This document shows, piece after piece, positions 34,690-43,467 of a DNA stretch of 64,000 bases; the first letter of the stretch is position 1; each line of letters begins with the position of its first letter. The stretch covers positions 4,008,055 to 4,072,054 of the forward strand of contig OZ245051.1 of assembly GCA_965224515.1 (NCBI GenBank), in the 5' to 3' direction. This stretch comes from Sedimenticola_A sp040506425 (lineage in GTDB: Bacteria; Pseudomonadota; Gammaproteobacteria; Chromatiales; Chromatiaceae). The translations under genes and the position numbers were made by a program. The notes beneath the pieces are model-generated. The model was given only the letters and a program-made list of their open reading frames with translations, did not search any database and was not told the DNA's origin.

Positions 34690-34760
34690 CGTCATTCCGG
34701 CGCAGGCCGGAATCCATAAGCTTTGAAAATACTGGACCCCGGCCTTCGCCGGGGTGACGA
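34690..34760. repeat. Dispersed GTCATTCCGGC palindrome, copy 1
   Basis: Two facing hairpins: CGTCATTCCGGC GCAG GCCGGAATCC and CCCCGGCCTTCGCCGGGGTGACG. Its outer ends (CGTCA / TGACG) are complementary, as in small mobile palindromic elements. The related copy is at 37779-37858. Confidence 0.75.
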
Positions 34761-34868
34761 ATGTTGGGTTGCGAGTGTTTGTGTCTACTGACAATCAGCG
34801 ATGCAAATTAACAGGGCAGGTATTGATGGAGTCTTCCCTTAACGGGGCGCCGCTTGTCGCGGCGTCAA

Positions 34869-34946
34869 AATTGCCTCCTGCAATTTTTATCGAACCTAAG
34901 GGTTCTCACCAAGACCTCCCCCACCCCAAAAACAAAAACCCGCCAT
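34869..34946. repeat. tRNA-Ser trailer, second copy
   Basis: The same sequence as 34544-34620, here directly downstream of tRNA-Ser on the minus strand and overlapping its terminator. Confidence 0.8.
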
Positions 34947-34958
34947 AAGGCGGGTTCT
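34937..34958 (-). terminator. Terminator of tRNA-Ser
   Basis: On the minus strand AACCCGCC TTAT GGCGGGTT followed by TTTGTTTTT, 7 bp after the tRNA. Confidence 0.88.
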
Positions 34959-34965
34959 TTTGTTT

Positions 34966-35055
34966 TGGCGGAGAGGGAGGGATTCGAACCCTCGGAACCC
35001 AGAGGGTTCACCTGATTTCGAGTCAGGCCCGTTCGGCCAGCTCCGGCACCTCTCC
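34966..35055 (-). tRNA. tRNA-Ser (CGA)
   Basis: A 90-nt class II tRNA: acceptor GGAGAGG/CCTCTCC, anticodon arm CCTGACTCGAAATCAGG with anticodon CGA, a long variable arm (GAACCCTCTGGGTTC) and T-loop GGTTCGAATCC, with encoded CCA. Confidence 0.97.
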
Positions 35056-35170
35056 TGTAACCGTGGATAATAAACTTACTGGGCAAAACCTTCCACGGTA
35101 ACAGCCGGACATAGTAAAACCGGCAGGCACCGAATCCCGGCTCCTGACAATAAAGCACGACAATTTCAGG

Positions 35171-35389
35171 CTAGTGAAGTGTGTCTTGGGCCCCGTGATC
35201 GATAAAGGACCTGAGCATCTCCCGGCTATCCATCAGCCTGTCACAGAGCTCATCTCCATACTGCTGACGAACTTTCTGCCACTCCTCGTCTGACAGCTCT
35301 ACGGGTGGTATGACAGTCAACTCAACCCCCTCCTCCAGTTGACTGAGCATATTCTCGACCTGTTCCCTGATCTTCTTCAGTTTGTCCAT
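35171..35389 (-). CDS. Small hypothetical protein
   Basis: A 72-aa acidic protein. The start at 35389 is set by SD GGGAGG 6 bp upstream; a frame from 35413 adds eight residues without an SD. The N-terminal half is a likely coiled coil (MDKLKKIREQVENMLSQLEE), the rest mostly helical (LSDEEWQKVRQQYGDEL). No family is recognised. It lies 115 bp upstream of tRNA-Ser on the same strand. Confidence 0.65.
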   Translation of the reverse strand: MDKLKKIREQVENMLSQLEEGVELTVIPPVELSDEEWQKVRQQYGDELCDRLMDSREMLRSFIDHGAQDTLH

Positions 35390-35534
35390 TGCTGCCCTCC
35401 CATGGCCATGCAATATCCATGAACTAACTACTTTAAGTAATAGCAGGATTTCTCCATTTATCTATAGTGACTCGAGATTATTCTAGTCTGGCCCGGTTTT
35501 AATGACTGCGGGTTAAATCGATTCAGGCAGAAAT

Positions 35535-35559
35535 AAGGCCGGTGAAACTCACCGGCCTT
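35535..35559 (-). terminator. Hairpin after the relic gene
   Basis: AAGGCCGGTGA GTT TCACCGGCCTT, an 11-bp perfect stem on the minus strand followed by ATTTCTG. It sits 34 bp after the stop of the relic at 35593. Confidence 0.65.
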
Positions 35560-35592
35560 ATCTACACTGGATCAGACAAGGCTCAGTCTGCC

Positions 35593-35807
35593 TCAAACAG
35601 CTTTGTTAAAACGTATCAGCTGCGTTTCGCCATTGGAGTCATCGACGCCATCATTGTTGTTGACCACCACTGCATCGCCATCCTCATTGATCGACACTAC
35701 CGGGGTTTGTGGAAATCCGACTGTACTGCTGTTACCAAATTGGGCCTTGAATCACCGCCAGTGCGAAATGCATTCACCTGATCTACAATAGCTGATGATT
35801 TCCCCAT
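35593..35807 (-). pseudogene. 3' relic of an exported-type protein gene, one frameshift
   Basis: Minus strand. From an ATG at 35807 the frame reads GKSSAIVDQVNAFRTGGDS; near 35750 it must shift by one base to continue as FKAQFGNSSTVGFPQTPVV, then SINEDGDAVVVNNNDGVDD and SNGETQLIRFNKAV, stop at 35593. Both halves look like real protein, and the acidic Asp/Asn-rich stretch suggests a calcium-binding surface protein. A terminator-like hairpin follows at 35535-35559. I cannot name the family. Upstream it runs into the mltF promoter region, so most of the gene is gone. Confidence 0.55.
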
Positions 35808-35870
35808 CAACCGGGCGTAGGGACTGGCCCTTTTTTGTATATATAGACAAGGGTTTAATTCCAAAAAAGT

Positions 35871-37268
35871 ATGCGTTGGTTCCTGGCCTTTATCATTACC
35901 GCCCTGCTTGCAGGCTGCAGCATTCCCAAGCCCCTGATCGAACAGATCAAGGATGAGGGTACGCTGCTCGTGATCACGCGTAACAGCCCAACCACTTACT
36001 ACGAAGGCCCCCAGGGACTAAAAGGGTTCGAATACGAACTGGTGGAACAGTTCGCGAAAGAGCTGGGTGTTGATGTCAAGTACGTCATCCCGGACAGCTT
36101 CTCAGAGATCATGCCAATGGTTGCCCGCGGTGAGGCCCATCTTGCCGCTGCCGGACTTACCGTGACCCCAAAGCGAGAAACCACGGTGCGTTTCTCCCCC
36201 AGCTACCAGGAGATCACCCAGCAGGTGATCTACCGCAGCGGACGCAAGCGTCCAAAGAAAATTACCGATACCATCGCCGGAACCCTGGAAGTGATTGCAG
36301 GAAGCAGTCATGAAGAGGAGCTGGAACGCCTCAAGGAGAAGCACCCTGAACTGAAGTGGGTATCTCAAAAGGAGCTGGAGAGTGAAGAACTGCTCTACCT
36401 GGTTAAAGAGCAGGTGATCGACTACACCATAGCAGACTCCAACGAGGCAGCCCTGAGCCTTCAGCTCTATCCAGAGCTGAAAGTCGCCTTCGATCTGACC
36501 AAGCCCCAACCCCTGGCCTGGGCATTCCAGCACGCCGAAGATACCAGCCTGTATGATGCTGCCAAGCAGTTTCTGGAAGAGCAGAAAAAGAGCGGTGCAC
36601 TAAAACAGCTTATTGAACGTTACTATGGCCACGTCAAGCGTCTCGGTTTTGTGGACAAAACCACATTCACCCGCCATATCGCCAAACGTCTTCCCGAGTT
36701 TACCCCCATGTTCAAGGCCGCCGCAGAGAAAGCAGATCTGGATTGGCAACTGCTGGCCGCCATCGGCTACCAGGAATCCCACTGGAACCCCAAGGCTGTC
36801 TCCCCCACAGGGGTCAAGGGCATCATGATGCTCACCACTGGTACGGCCAGGCAACTGGGCATTGAAGACCGTGAAGATCCCGCCCAGAGCATTATGGGTG
36901 GCGCGCGCTACCTTCGCCTGGTAGAGAAGAAGTTACCAAAGCGGATCGAAAACCCGGACAGGTTGTGGTTTGCACTTGCAGGATACAATGTGGGATACGG
37001 TCACCTGGAAGACGCCAGGATTCTGACCCAGCGCGGCAATGGTAATCCGGACAAATGGGCCGATGTAAAGCAGTACCTTCCCCTGCTCTCCCAGGAAAAA
37101 CACTTCAAGACCGTTAAACATGGATATGCAAGGGGTCGGGAGCCGGTTACCTACGTGGATAACATACGCAACTACTACGAGCTGCTGCTCTGGCACAACG
37201 AAAACCAGGCACCTGTGGAAGAGAAACCCAAATCCCCCCTTACGATCACCACACCCGAGATGCTATAG
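35871..37268 (+). CDS. mltF: Membrane-bound lytic murein transglycosylase F
   Basis: Cleaves peptidoglycan to 1,6-anhydromuropeptides at the outer membrane. The 465-aa chain starts with a lipoprotein signal (lipobox LLAGC, Cys16), followed by an SBP_bac_3-like regulatory domain (GTLLVITRNSPTTYYEGPQG to ~265) and an SLT domain with catalytic Glu302 in GYQESHWNP, then SPTGVKGIMMLT and FALAGYNVGYGHL. A TATATA-type -10 lies near 35840. It is convergent with tadA, whose stop is 5 bp away. Confidence 0.96.
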   Translation: MRWFLAFIITALLAGCSIPKPLIEQIKDEGTLLVITRNSPTTYYEGPQGLKGFEYELVEQFAKELGVDVKYVIPDSFSEIMPMVARGEAHLAAAGLTVTPKRETTVRFSPSYQEITQQVIYRSGRKRPKKITDTIAGTLEVIAGSSHEEELERLKEKHPELKWVSQKELESEELLYLVKEQVIDYTIADSNEAALSLQLYPELKVAFDLTKPQPLAWAFQHAEDTSLYDAAKQFLEEQKKSGALKQLIERYYGHVKRLGFVDKTTFTRHIAKRLPEFTPMFKAAAEKADLDWQLLAAIGYQESHWNPKAVSPTGVKGIMMLTTGTARQLGIEDREDPAQSIMGGARYLRLVEKKLPKRIENPDRLWFALAGYNVGYGHLEDARILTQRGNGNPDKWADVKQYLPLLSQEKHFKTVKHGYARGREPVTYVDNIRNYYELLLWHNENQAPVEEKPKSPLTITTPEML

Positions 37269-37273
37269 GGAGT

Positions 37274-37756
37274 TCAGCTCTCTGTCCGTTTCTTTCGCCT
37301 TGACTGGAAGAAATCACGCAGTCTCTGACCACACTCTTCTGCCATCACCCCACCTTCTGCTTCTGTGCGGTGATTGAAGCGCTGGTCTGACGGCAGCAGG
37401 TCGAAGACACTGCCTGCCGCTCCGCCCTTGGGGTCCTGGGCACCGAAGACCACTCGCTTGACCCTCGAGTGCACAATGGCTCCTGCACACATTGGGCAGG
37501 GTTCCAGGGTGACATAGAGGGTGGCCTCGGGAAGGCGGTAGTTCTCAACACGCCGGCCCGCATCCCGCAGGGCCATCACCTCGGCGTGTGCAGTGGGATC
37601 GTTACTGGCAATGGGGCGATTCCAGCCCTCACCGATGATCTCTCCTTCCAGCACCACGACCGCTCCAATAGGCACCTCACCCTCCGCCTCAGCCTTGTCG
37701 GCCAGTTCGAGGGCGTGCCGCATGAAACTGCGGTCTTCATCAGAGGTTGCGGTCAT
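37274..37756 (-). CDS. tadA: tRNA-specific adenosine deaminase
   Basis: Deaminates A34 to inosine in tRNA-Arg(ACG). A 160-aa protein with the deaminase zinc site: HAE (57-59) and PCPMC (Cys87, Cys90), plus the conserved VPIGAVVVLEGEIIGEGWN. Basic C-terminal tail (SRRKKRTES). It lies between guaA and mltF; the gap to guaA holds a palindromic repeat. Confidence 0.96.
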   Translation of the reverse strand: MTATSDEDRSFMRHALELADKAEAEGEVPIGAVVVLEGEIIGEGWNRPIASNDPTAHAEVMALRDAGRRVENYRLPEATLYVTLEPCPMCAGAIVHSRVKRVVFGAQDPKGGAAGSVFDLLPSDQRFNHRTEAEGGVMAEECGQRLRDFFQSRRKKRTES

Positions 37757-37778
37757 CTGAGCACCCGATCAACTTACC

Positions 37779-37858
37779 CGTCATCCCGGCGAATGCCGGG
37801 ATCCATTGTTCCAGCATGACGGCACTTCCCTGGATTCCGGCATTCGCCGGAATGACGA
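37779..37858. repeat. Dispersed GTCATTCCGGC palindrome, copy 2
   Basis: CGTCATCCCGGC GAAT GCCGGGATCC at one end and GGATTCCGGC ATTC GCCGGAATGACG at the other, in inverted orientation, with CGTCA/TGACG outer ends as in copy 1 (34690-34760). Confidence 0.8.
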
Positions 37859-37902
37859 TATGAGAACAATGCCGTCTGCATACGCTCCTGATCTCCTGGC
37901 GA

Positions 37903-39486
37903 TCACTCCCACTCAATGGTGGCAGGGGGCTTGCTGGAGATGTCGTAGGCCACCCTGGAGATACCACCAACTTCGTTGATGATGCGCCGGGAGACCACCT
38001 CGAGGAACTCGAACGGCAGGTGGGCAAAGCGGGCTGTCATGAAATCCACCGTCTCCACCGCACGCAGGGAAACAACGTACTCGTAGCGGCGGGCATCACC
38101 CACCACGCCCACCGACTTGACCGGCAGGAAGACGGTGAAGGCCTGGCTCACCTGGTCGTAGAGGTCGTGGTTGCGCAGCTCTTCGATATAGATATGATCG
38201 GCCTGGCGCAGGATATCAGCATACTCTTTTTTCACTTCGCCAAGAATACGTACACCCAAGCCTGGTCCCGGGAAGGGGTGGCGATAGATCATCTCGTAAG
38301 GAAGGCCCAGTTCAACACCGATCTTGCGCACCTCATCCTTGAAAAGCTCGCGCAGTGGCTCCACCAGCTTCAACTTCATGTAGTCGGGCAGCCCGCCCAC
38401 GTTGTGGTGTGACTTGATCACATGGGCCTTGCCGGACTTGGCGCCGGCAGATTCGATCACATCGGGGTAGATGGTGCCCTGGGCAAGGAAGTCCACGCCC
38501 TGCAGTTTGTTGGCTTCCTCTTCAAAGATGTCGATAAAGAGGTTACCGATAATCTTGCGTTTCTTCTCCGGATCAGCCTCACCCTTCAGGGCATCCAGGA
38601 AACGATCCTCTGCATCGACACGGATCACCTTGACGCCCATATGTTCAGCAAAAGTGGCCATCACCTGGTCACCCTCGTGCAGGCGCAACAGGCCGTTGTC
38701 CACGAAGATACAGGTCAGGCGATCACCGATGGCCCGGTGCAGCAGACCGGCCACTACGGAGGAGTCGACACCACCGGAGAGACCAAGCACCACCTGGCCC
38801 TCCTCACCCACCATCTCTTTGACGTGGTCGATGCTGTCCTCGATGATACTGGAGGGGTTCCACAGGGGTTCACAGTCACAGATCTGGAACAGGAAGTGCT
38901 CCAGGATGCGCCCACCCTGGCGGGTATGGGTCACCTCCGGGTGGAACTGGATACCGTAAAAGCCGCGCTCCTCGTCAGCCATACCGGCCAGGGGGGCGTT
39001 ATCGGTCTCAGCTATCAGGTGAAAGCCCTCAGGCATTTCAATGACACGGTCACCGTGGCTCATCCAGACGTCCAGCAGGCCGTATCCTTCAGGGCTGGTG
39101 TGGTCCTCGATATCCTTCAGCAGCTTGGAGTGGCCGCGGGCACGTACCTGGGCGTAGCCATACTCGTGCTTGTCAGAAGACTCCACCTTGCCACCCAGCT
39201 GCGATGCCATGGTCTGCATGCCGTAGCAGATACCCAGCACAGGCACACCCAGCTCAAACACCTTCTGGGGAGCGCGCGGCGTATCGTCTGAGGTCACTGT
39301 CTCGGGACCACCAGAGAGAATGATGCCCGCCGGCTTATGCTCATCGATTACGTCTTCACAGTTATCGTAGGGCCAGATCTCGCAGTAGACGCCCGCCTCA
39401 CGTACCCGGCGTGCAATCAACTGGGTGTACTGTGAACCGAAATCGAGGATCAGGATGCGATGGGCGTGAATGTCCTGGTGTGTCAT
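37903..39486 (-). CDS. guaA: GMP synthase (glutamine-hydrolysing)
   Basis: Amidates XMP to GMP. The 527-aa protein has an N-terminal class I glutamine amidotransferase domain (catalytic Cys in GICYGMQTMA, then HPEVTHT), an ATP-pyrophosphatase domain with SGGVDSS, and the GMP synthase dimerisation domain, ending in TIEWE. Full length. It lies 83 bp downstream of guaB on the same strand, the classic guaBA operon. Confidence 0.98.
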   Translation of the reverse strand: MTHQDIHAHRILILDFGSQYTQLIARRVREAGVYCEIWPYDNCEDVIDEHKPAGIILSGGPETVTSDDTPRAPQKVFELGVPVLGICYGMQTMASQLGGKVESSDKHEYGYAQVRARGHSKLLKDIEDHTSPEGYGLLDVWMSHGDRVIEMPEGFHLIAETDNAPLAGMADEERGFYGIQFHPEVTHTRQGGRILEHFLFQICDCEPLWNPSSIIEDSIDHVKEMVGEEGQVVLGLSGGVDSSVVAGLLHRAIGDRLTCIFVDNGLLRLHEGDQVMATFAEHMGVKVIRVDAEDRFLDALKGEADPEKKRKIIGNLFIDIFEEEANKLQGVDFLAQGTIYPDVIESAGAKSGKAHVIKSHHNVGGLPDYMKLKLVEPLRELFKDEVRKIGVELGLPYEMIYRHPFPGPGLGVRILGEVKKEYADILRQADHIYIEELRNHDLYDQVSQAFTVFLPVKSVGVVGDARRYEYVVSLRAVETVDFMTARFAHLPFEFLEVVSRRIINEVGGISRVAYDISSKPPATIEWE

Positions 39487-39569
39487 GGTTTGAATTCCAA
39501 TCTCTTATAAATGAAACAACCGCAGCACCGGTTACGGCACTGCGGTTTGTTTTGGTCAGACTACCGTCA

Positions 39570-41036
39570 TCAACTCTGACGGTAGTTTGGAGCCTCTTTG
39601 GTGATGGTTACGTCATGGACGTGAGACTCACGCATACCGGCATTGGTTACCCGCACAAATTCGGGCTTGGTGCGCATCTCTTCAATAGAAGCGCAGCCGG
39701 TGTAACCCATGCTGGCCCGGATACCACCGGTCAACTGGGTGATGACATTCAGCAGGGGGCCCTTGTATGGTACACGACCCTCGATACCCTCAGGTACCAG
39801 CTTGTCTGAATCCTTGGTGTCTTCCTGGAAGTAACGGTCGCTGGAACCGGACTTGCCGGACATTGCACCCAGGGAACCCATGCCGCGGTAGGACTTGTAA
39901 GAGCGACCCTGGAAGATCTCCACTTCACCGGGCGACTCGTCGGTACCACCCAGCAGACCACCCAGCATGACCGAGTGGGCGCCTGCCACCAGCACCTTGG
40001 CAATATCACCGGAGTAGCGCAGACCACCATCGCCGATCAGCGGGATATTGGTGTCTCTCAGCGCCTCGGCCACGTTTGCAACCGCGGTGACCTGGGGCAC
40101 ACCCACACCGGCAACAATACGCGTGGTACAGATGGAGCCTGGACCTATACCCACTTTAACCGCATCTGCACCGGCCTCGGCCAATGCAACGGCAGCAGCG
40201 CCTGTGGCGATGTTGCCACCGATAATCTGTACATCAGGGAAGTTCTGCTTGACCCAGGTTACGCGATCCAGCACGCCCTGGGAGTGACCGTGAGCAGTAT
40301 CCACTACCACCACGTCCACACCTGCGTTCACCAGCGCCTCTACACGCTCATCGGTACCCTCACCCACACCCACTGCGGCACCGACACGCAGTCTCTCCTG
40401 GCTGTCACGGCAGGCGCTGGGGTAATCCTTGGCCTTCTGTATGTCTTTTACAGTAATCATGCCGCGCAGTTGGAAATCATCATTGATCACCAGCAGCTTC
40501 TCAATGCGATTCTCACGCAGTTTGCCAAGCACCTCGGTCCTGCTGGCTCCCTCTTTCGCTGTGATCAGGCGATCCTTGGGGGTCATGACCGAAGAGACCG
40601 GTTCATCCATGCGCTCTTCAAAGCGTATGTCGCGGTTGGTGACGATACCAACCAGGTTTTCACCATCCACCACCGGCATGCCTGAGAAACCGTGGGCTTC
40701 GGTCAGGGCAACCAGTTCACCGATGGGTGTATTGGGGCTTACGGTGATCGGATCGGCAACGATGCCGCTCTCGTAGCGTTTGACCTTTCGAACTTCCGCC
40801 GCCTGCTCTTCAGGCGTCATGTTCTTGTGAACAATACCGATTCCGCCCTCCAGCGCCATGGCAATGGCGAGCCGGGATTCAGTCACTGTATCCATGGCGG
40901 CAGAGACGAGGGGAATGTTCAGTGTAATTTCACGGGTCAGGCGTGTACTGAGATCGACGTCCTTAGGCAGCACACTGGAGTGTGCGGGCAGGAGGAGTAC
41001 GTCATCAAAAGTCAGGGCTTCCTGGGCAAGGCGCAT
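39570..41036 (-). CDS. guaB: IMP dehydrogenase
   Basis: Oxidises IMP to XMP with NAD, the committed step to guanine nucleotides. The 488-aa protein has two CBS domains (~95-205), the catalytic Cys in GPGSICTTRIVAGVG, the flap YRGMGSLGAM and the ending YRQS. Its stop codon lies inside a hairpin (ACTACCGTCA/TGACGGTAGT, 39560-39586) that may modulate guaA expression. First gene of guaBA, divergent from xseA. Confidence 0.98.
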   Translation of the reverse strand: MRLAQEALTFDDVLLLPAHSSVLPKDVDLSTRLTREITLNIPLVSAAMDTVTESRLAIAMALEGGIGIVHKNMTPEEQAAEVRKVKRYESGIVADPITVSPNTPIGELVALTEAHGFSGMPVVDGENLVGIVTNRDIRFEERMDEPVSSVMTPKDRLITAKEGASRTEVLGKLRENRIEKLLVINDDFQLRGMITVKDIQKAKDYPSACRDSQERLRVGAAVGVGEGTDERVEALVNAGVDVVVVDTAHGHSQGVLDRVTWVKQNFPDVQIIGGNIATGAAAVALAEAGADAVKVGIGPGSICTTRIVAGVGVPQVTAVANVAEALRDTNIPLIGDGGLRYSGDIAKVLVAGAHSVMLGGLLGGTDESPGEVEIFQGRSYKSYRGMGSLGAMSGKSGSSDRYFQEDTKDSDKLVPEGIEGRVPYKGPLLNVITQLTGGIRASMGYTGCASIEEMRTKPEFVRVTNAGMRESHVHDVTITKEAPNYRQS

Positions 41037-41164
41037 AGTCGATTTATCCCCAATCTGAAAGGTATTCGATAAAACAGAGTATTATAAAATTTCCTTGTTT
41101 CAAGGTAAACTCAATTGTTCACTTAAATCCCAAGAAATTAGATTCATAGCCTAGCTTATTTGGA

Positions 41165-42550
41165 GTGAATTACACCCTGATGTCCGCTCAAGCACCAGAT
41201 TCAGCCTTTGAAAAGGATATCTACACCGTCTCCCGGCTCAACAGCGAGGTACGAGCGGTACTGGAGGGCAGTTTTCCCCTGCTCTGGGTCGAGGGCGAGA
41301 TCTCCAACCTGGCCCGCCCGGCATCCGGACATATCTACTTCTCCCTGAAAGACCCCCATGCCCAGGTCCGATGCGCCATGTTCCGCATGAAACGCCAGCG
41401 CCTGCGCTTCAACCCGGAAAACGGTATGCAGGTGCTGATCCGCGCCCGGGTCGGCCTCTACGAGGGACGGGGTGAATTTCAACTGATCGCCGAGCACATG
41501 GAGCCCTCCGGGGAAGGCGCCCTGCGCCAGGCCTTTGAAATGCTGAAGCAGAAACTGGCAGGCGAAGGCCTGTTCGATACTGAAATTAAGAAGGAGATCC
41601 CGGCATTTCCCAGCAGAATCGGCATAATTACCTCCCCCTCGGGAGCAGCAGTTCGTGATGTACTGACAGTGCTCAAGAGACGTTTTCCGGCCATCGAAGT
41701 GATCATCTACCCGGTTCCCGTCCAGGGTGACGACGCCCCGGCCAGAATTTCAGAGATGATCAGGCTGGCTGACAGCCGCAATGAGTGTGACACCCTGATT
41801 CTGACCCGTGGCGGCGGCTCCCTGGAGGACCTGATGGCCTTCAATGACGAGCAGCTCGCCCGCACCATCTCTGCCACTCGCATCCCGGTAATCTCCGCCG
41901 TGGGCCATGAGATCGATTTCACCATTGCCGATTTTGTCGCTGATCATCGCGCCCCGACCCCATCTGCAGCGGCTGAACTCGCCAGCCCCGACAGGGAGCA
42001 GATGCTGCACAAACTCGAGGTACAGATTCGCCGGCTCACTCATCAGGCTCAACAGAGAAGCACTCTTGCAGGTCAGAAGCTGAAAAGTACAGAAAAGCGC
42101 CTGCAACTGCTGCACCCCGGGCAGCGTCTGATACAGCGCCAACAGCGTACCGACGAACTGGAACAGCGTCTCTCCTTCGGAATATCAAACCGAATCGCCC
42201 GTCCCAGGCACCGACTGGAAACCATCACCGCACGCCTGCAGAGCCATACTCCCGCCCACCGCCTCTCACAAATTTCATCCCGCATGGAACAGATGAGACG
42301 CCGGCTCGAGCGTGCTGTAAACACACGCCGCCAGCAAAGAGAGCTGCAATTCTCCACCCTGGTGGGCAAACTCGACACCCTGAGCCCCCTGGCAACCCTG
42401 CAGCGGGGCTACTCCATCACCCGCACCCACCCAGAGCAGGCAGTGCTGCTTGATGCCGGCACTGTCTCCCCTGGAGATAAAATTGAAACACTGCTGGCCA
42501 ATGGCAGGCTGGTCAGTACTGTTGTGGAGAGCGATTCTTCATCTGAATAG
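41165..42550 (+). CDS. xseA: Exodeoxyribonuclease VII large subunit
   Basis: Degrades single-stranded DNA with the small subunit XseB (not in the window). The 461-aa protein has the N-terminal OB fold (YTVSRLNSEVRAVLEGSFPL, GHIYFSLKDPHAQVRCAMF), the catalytic core (TLILTRGGGSLEDLMAFND, PVISAVGHEIDFTIADFVAD) and a long coiled coil. The start is uncertain: GTG 41165 or ATG 41180 (MSAQAPDS); GGAG at 41162 is too close for one and too far for the other. The gene is divergent from guaB, as in E. coli. Confidence 0.95.
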   Translation: MNYTLMSAQAPDSAFEKDIYTVSRLNSEVRAVLEGSFPLLWVEGEISNLARPASGHIYFSLKDPHAQVRCAMFRMKRQRLRFNPENGMQVLIRARVGLYEGRGEFQLIAEHMEPSGEGALRQAFEMLKQKLAGEGLFDTEIKKEIPAFPSRIGIITSPSGAAVRDVLTVLKRRFPAIEVIIYPVPVQGDDAPARISEMIRLADSRNECDTLILTRGGGSLEDLMAFNDEQLARTISATRIPVISAVGHEIDFTIADFVADHRAPTPSAAAELASPDREQMLHKLEVQIRRLTHQAQQRSTLAGQKLKSTEKRLQLLHPGQRLIQRQQRTDELEQRLSFGISNRIARPRHRLETITARLQSHTPAHRLSQISSRMEQMRRRLERAVNTRRQQRELQFSTLVGKLDTLSPLATLQRGYSITRTHPEQAVLLDAGTVSPGDKIETLLANGRLVSTVVESDSSSE

Positions 42551-42575
42551 GGTGTGGTTTTGTCATATACGCCAG

Positions 42576-43411
42576 TGGATTGGGAATCCGTTGTCGTATG
42601 GATGCTTATTTTAGTAAGGGCCTGGTAACAAATTTCGTGACCTAAAAAGGTGTTTACCCTGTAGTGACTGTTTTCTCACGGTCACGAGTCACTTTTCGTC
42701 AGCGCGAAAAGTAACCAAAAGCGCATCTTCCCGGGATTTGCCCTCACTCCGTTCGGGTCCCCTGCGCTTCTCACAATTTCAGGGGGTTCACAGACAGCAC
42801 GTCCCTGTGCTGACTGTGAACGCGCCGCTTCCCTGCGGCGCCCCTTTGGGCCTTTCCTGAAATTGCTCCGATGCTCGGCTGCATCAAGGGAAACTGTCAC
42901 AGTCTCAACGACCTGGAAATGCGTCGGAGAAGTATGGCTTCAATGGTGCGTTTCGCTACGTTCAACGACACCCTACATATCCAAACAATGCGAGGTAGCC
43001 TGCTAATGGGAAAGGGGCCCCTTTGTTCCGACGAGCATCGCAGGCTTCACTGAAAAAGGCCCGAAGGGGACCGGCAGGGATGGGGGTCGTTGTCAGTCGC
43101 GACAGGGATGTACAAGTGTCGCGAGAGGGCAGGATGCCCGTAGCGACCGTCGCGTCTGACAACCCCCAGTGAAGGCGAGAGCGTTTATGCCCGGAGGGTG
43201 CAGTGAACCCACCATAGCGGACGGGACACCGGGGAGAAGAGTTTTGGCTATTTATGCCCTGCGGGTGCTTTTGCCTCTCTGCAAAAGTAGCTCGTAGCCG
43301 TGGCAGGGAATCAGCTACAGAGTGAACCCCTTCTGGGCTACGAAACTGTTTACCAAGCCCTCCATTCTATCGATACGGACATCTCGATCAGGCCAATGGA
43401 TTCCCAATCCA
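42576..43411. repeat. Gene-free 836-bp block bounded by 14-bp inverted repeats
   Basis: TGGATTGGGAATCC (42576-42589) and GGATTCCCAATCCA (43398-43411) are perfect inverted repeats at the edges of a stretch without a credible gene between xseA and the Bcr/CflA pump. Inside are further palindromes: CACTTTTCG/CGAAAAGT (about 42690-42712), TCGCGACA/TGTCGCGA (43096-43126), and G+C-rich segments such as CGCTTCCCTGCGGCG. The short frames inside look spurious. Similar non-coding blocks are common in gammaproteobacterial genomes from memory, usually mis-annotated as small ORFs. Confidence 0.55.
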
Positions 43412-43467
43412 TTCCCCTCCTACAAAAACACAATTGCCTTTTGCACTGCACCACTCGACAATGACCC

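Noticed and set aside
35542..35791. Plus-strand frames between tRNA-Ser and mltF
   Set aside because: They are antisense to the relic gene on the minus strand, which reads as better protein and has a downstream hairpin.
41037..41164. Guanine-type riboswitch between guaB and xseA
   Set aside because: No purine-riboswitch core (TATA...paired loops) could be recognised; the gap is a plain A+T-rich divergent promoter region.
42682..43053. Short frames in the gene-free block (72 and 60 codons)
   Set aside because: They translate palindromic, repeated non-coding sequence, have no SD, and show no protein-like pattern.
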